Under the pieces are notes generated by a model. That model saw only the letters and a program-made list of their open reading frames with translations. It searched no databases and was not told where the DNA came from. A program made the position numbers and the translations under genes. A stretch of DNA of 64,000 nt from Rhodococcoides fascians A25f. Lineage in GTDB: Bacteria > Actinomycetota > Actinomycetes > Mycobacteriales > Mycobacteriaceae. This document shows positions 63,928 through 64,000 of this stretch, in pieces (within the stretch, counting starts at the first letter, position 1; each line of letters starts with the position of its first letter). Location: contig NZ_CP049744.1 of NCBI RefSeq assembly GCF_000760935.2, positions 1,894,501-1,958,500 on the forward strand, given 5' to 3'.

Positions 63928-64000
63928 ATGAGAGTCGTGATCAGCGGCGACACGCACATTCCGCGATTGCGTTTGGCCGCACAGCTCACCGAAGCGGGCC
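63928..64000 (+). CDS. Metallophosphoesterase (YfcE-like), cut by window end
   Basis: The first 24 codons read MRVVISGDTHIPRLRLAAQL, matching the N-terminus of calcineurin-like phosphoesterases of the YfcE/MJ0936 type, where the D-T-H supplies two metal ligands. agaggg precedes the ATG at good spacing. GC content is back to the genome norm here. The remainder lies outside the window. Confidence 0.6.
   Translation, partial: MRVVISGDTHIPRLRLAAQLTEAG

Overview
The window looks like chromosome from a high-GC actinobacterium of the Rhodococcus group. The signs are strong GC bias at third codon positions, frequent GTG starts, a monomeric NADP-isocitrate dehydrogenase, many lipobox lipoproteins and mycolata-type paralogue families. 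No rRNA, tRNA, CRISPR array or intact insertion sequence was seen.

Layout. 0.3-7.3 kb holds core and general metabolism: icd, a membrane-anchored class III cyclase coupled to a GlxA/AraC regulator, an isochorismatase-family hydrolase, an EVE-like protein, a frameshifted prolyl iminopeptidase and a nitroreductase. 7.5-16.9 kb holds a heterodimeric ABC exporter with complementary degenerate ATPase sites, a NarL/DesR-type two-component system whose kinase is frameshifted, a DedA protein, a secreted ParB-like-nuclease-fold protein, an MFS exporter and an acetyltransferase.

17.0-42.4 kb is the most striking part: about 25 kb devoted to FMNH2-dependent oxidation of imported compounds. It has a complete alkanesulfonate module (ssuC-ssuB-ssuA-ssuD), a flavin-supply operon (FMN reductase, flavin reductase, bifunctional RibBA), seven paralogous NtaA/SnaA/DszA-type monooxygenases, a peptide/nickel-type ABC importer split between two loci 14 kb apart, two MFS transporters and a GntR/UTRA regulator. 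Two perfect copies of the palindrome GGCGTAA-N8-TTACGCC lie before the importer operon, and a degenerate third lies before the detached importer ATPase, which suggests a single regulon. The natural reading is scavenging of organic sulfur (sulfonates, sulfonate esters, sulfones). Oxidative attack on nitrogen chelators cannot be excluded from sequence.

42.4-49.9 kb encodes cell-envelope and secreted proteins: three related lipoproteins, two tandem small exported proteins, a serine beta-lactamase-like lipoprotein coupled to an ArsR-like regulator with a clear operator, and unknowns. 50.9-59.6 kb is a defence island. It has a type I restriction-modification operon (hsdM, an extra zinc-ribbon/DUF4145-like gene, hsdS with a 12-bp slippage repeat, hsdR), followed by a two-gene Pycsar-type system (pyrimidine cyclase plus membrane effector). 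From 59.7 kb come a DUF6941-like protein, a lipoprotein and a 3'-truncated DnaQ-like exonuclease. Next to the exonuclease sits an AT-rich 694-residue membrane protein that looks recently acquired. The window ends at the start of a metallophosphoesterase gene.

All calls come from reading the sequence. No database search was run. Two frameshifts in homopolymeric G/C runs (near 6390 and 11901) may be real or base-calling errors.
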